From NCBI GenBank assembly GCA_001775255.1, contig MFCJ01000072.1, positions 1-14,375 of the forward strand: DNA of 14,375 bases, given 5' to 3'. This stretch comes from Candidatus Dadabacteria bacterium RIFCSPHIGHO2_12_FULL_53_21 (GTDB lineage Bacteria; Desulfobacterota_D; UBA1144; Nemesobacterales; UBA2774). A program made the translations under genes and the position numbers. Within the stretch, counting starts at the first letter, position 1; each line of letters begins with the position of its first letter. A model generated the notes under the pieces. It ran no database searches. It saw only the letters and a program-made list of their open reading frames with translations, and was not told where the DNA came from. Of this stretch, positions 13,627 through 14,375 are shown piece after piece.

Positions 13627-14145
13627 TTAATTTATAAGACCATTATCAATTAGAATCTTAATAACATCTCTCGTCTTTGTGAGAATTGCTTCATAGTTAT
13701 CAACTTCTCCTAGTTTAAGCATGCTACCGTAATGAACTGCATTATGCCGTTCCGTAAAATCTTCGACAGTCGAAAATAATTTATCCTCAATCTTTTGACA
13801 TGTACTGGGGCACTGTTTCTGTATCTCCTTCACAATGTTAGATCGATTATCTATGTAGAATTTTCTAATAAAAGTTGATCTAATACCACCAAACTTCGAA
13901 AACCATCCAGTCTCATTTGCGACCAAAAGTAATACACCTTCAAAAAATTTACAAATATGGATAACGAGAATTGAGTTATCATCCAATTGAAAACTACTTG
14001 CTTTACTCTTGAGTTCATTCAAAACATAGTCGTAATCGGATAGGTATGTTATTAGCGATTTGTCTCGTTCAATAAATTTGAAAACATCAGAGCCAAGTCT
14101 CTCTTTATATTTTCTGTCCCAATCTGTATTCTTCCATACAGTCAT
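13627..14145 (-). CDS. HEPN-like protein with R-x4-H motif, possible RNase toxin
   Basis: A 172-aa, mostly helical, soluble protein. Near the C-terminus it carries RHNAVH (133-138), which fits the R-x4-6-H signature of HEPN RNases, including a polar residue after Arg, and is followed by YGSMLKLGEVDNYEAILTKTRDVI, like the last helix of HEPN domains. Residues 58-76 (SILVIHICKFFEGVLLLVA) could be the preceding core helix. HEPN proteins act as RNase toxins or effectors in defence and toxin-antitoxin systems; assignment here rests on motif and helix pattern only. The frame extends to a TTG at 14169, but ATG 14145 is right: AAAGGAG lies 7 nt upstream. Only 37 nt separate it from the stop of the GC-rich gene upstream, so it is probably read from that gene's transcript. 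Strongly AT-rich codons mark it as acquired. Confidence 0.6.
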   Translation of the reverse strand: MTVWKNTDWDRKYKERLGSDVFKFIERDKSLITYLSDYDYVLNELKSKASSFQLDDNSILVIHICKFFEGVLLLVANETGWFSKFGGIRSTFIRKFYIDNRSNIVKEIQKQCPSTCQKIEDKLFSTVEDFTERHNAVHYGSMLKLGEVDNYEAILTKTRDVIKILIDNGLIN

Positions 14146-14182
14146 TATTGTTCTCCTTTCAATTCGCAATTCTCTTGGTTAA

Positions 14183-14374
14183 TTAAACCTTTCTCTCCCT
14201 CATATACTGCTCGACGATGCCGCGCCACAGGGGGTCGTTGATTCCCGCTTCGAGGATTTCATGGAAGAACGATTCGGGGTCCTTCTTCCATCTGAGTATG
14301 TTGCCCGCTTTTTTCGTGAACGTTTCAAACGCTGTCTTCTTAGGCTGGAGCTCGTCGAGCTCGCACCCGATAGT
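14183..14374 (-). CDS. Unrecognised gene, C-terminal end only (cut by window edge)
   Basis: The last 63 codons of a minus-strand gene end in TAA at 14185-14183; the start lies beyond the right edge. The visible part is charged and helical: a segment LQPKKTAFETFTKKAGNIL, then RWKKDPESFFHEILEAG and DPLWRGIVEQYMRERKV. It has no Cys or membrane segment pattern, and I do not recognise the family. Codons are GC-rich like the centre of the window and in sharp contrast with the HEPN-like gene 37 nt downstream. This places the edge of the AT-rich islet almost exactly at its stop codon. Confidence 0.65.
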   Translation of the reverse strand, partial: TIGCELDELQPKKTAFETFTKKAGNILRWKKDPESFFHEILEAGINDPLWRGIVEQYMRERKV

Positions 14375-14375
14375 C

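Noticed and set aside
1..14375. CRISPR array, IS element ends or transposase
   Set aside because: No regularly spaced repeats, no terminal inverted repeats with target duplications and no transposase motif were seen; the only direct repeats are the short ones listed.

Overview
The window comes from a bacterial chromosome. Most of it is GC-rich, but both ends and the 12.1-14.18 kb stretch are AT-rich. IPTL-CTERM sorting signals, a secreted Cys-rich protein, many Gly/Arg-rich GC-rich codons and the gene mix fit an uncultured deltaproteobacterium-like (Desulfobacterota-like) lineage. That placement is an inference with low confidence, because no rRNA or other marker gene is present.

Left edge (1-1100): an AT-rich, gene-poor scar of mobile-element activity. 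It holds the 3' end of an unknown ORF, a perfect 11-bp tandem repeat, the promoter and 5' half of a tRNA-Arg(CCT) that stops after the anticodon loop, a 33-codon N-terminal stub of a tyrosine integrase, a strong intrinsic terminator, and the C-terminal remnant of an IPTL-CTERM surface protein on the minus strand.

Centre (1101-8728): GC-rich metabolic and envelope genes. Two paralogous PAPS-type sulfotransferases (about 71% identical, no gaps in a hand alignment, same strand) bracket two groups. The first is a minus-strand run that reads ppk2 (polyphosphate:nucleotide phosphotransferase), then an unknown 165-aa protein, then ackA (acetate kinase), a plausible ATP-supply operon. The second is a plus-strand pair, a BASS-family transporter and a GT4 glycosyltransferase. 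The glycosyltransferase and sulfotransferases suggest assembly and sulfation of an exported glycan or lipid, with unknown substrate.

Right (8955-11918): a large P3-type Mg2+-translocating ATPase, converging on a small secreted Cys-rich protein with an IPTF/W-G C-terminal sorting signal, which is driven by an almost perfect sigma70-type promoter at 12032-12060.

AT-rich islet (about 12.1-14.18 kb): the most unusual part. A TIR-domain protein is fused to a DUF3298 (RsiV C-terminal-like) domain. Its own promoter is followed by a perfect 15-bp palindrome in place of a ribosome binding site. Convergent to it is a 172-aa protein with a HEPN-type R-x4-H motif. Together they look like accessory defence cargo inserted next to a GC-rich backbone gene whose 3' end lies at the right edge. 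The TIR-DUF3298 architecture is the best candidate for an undescribed system: the known lysozyme binding of the RsiV DUF3298 domain suggests, as a hypothesis only, sensing of phage lysozymes or cell-wall damage coupled to TIR NADase activity.
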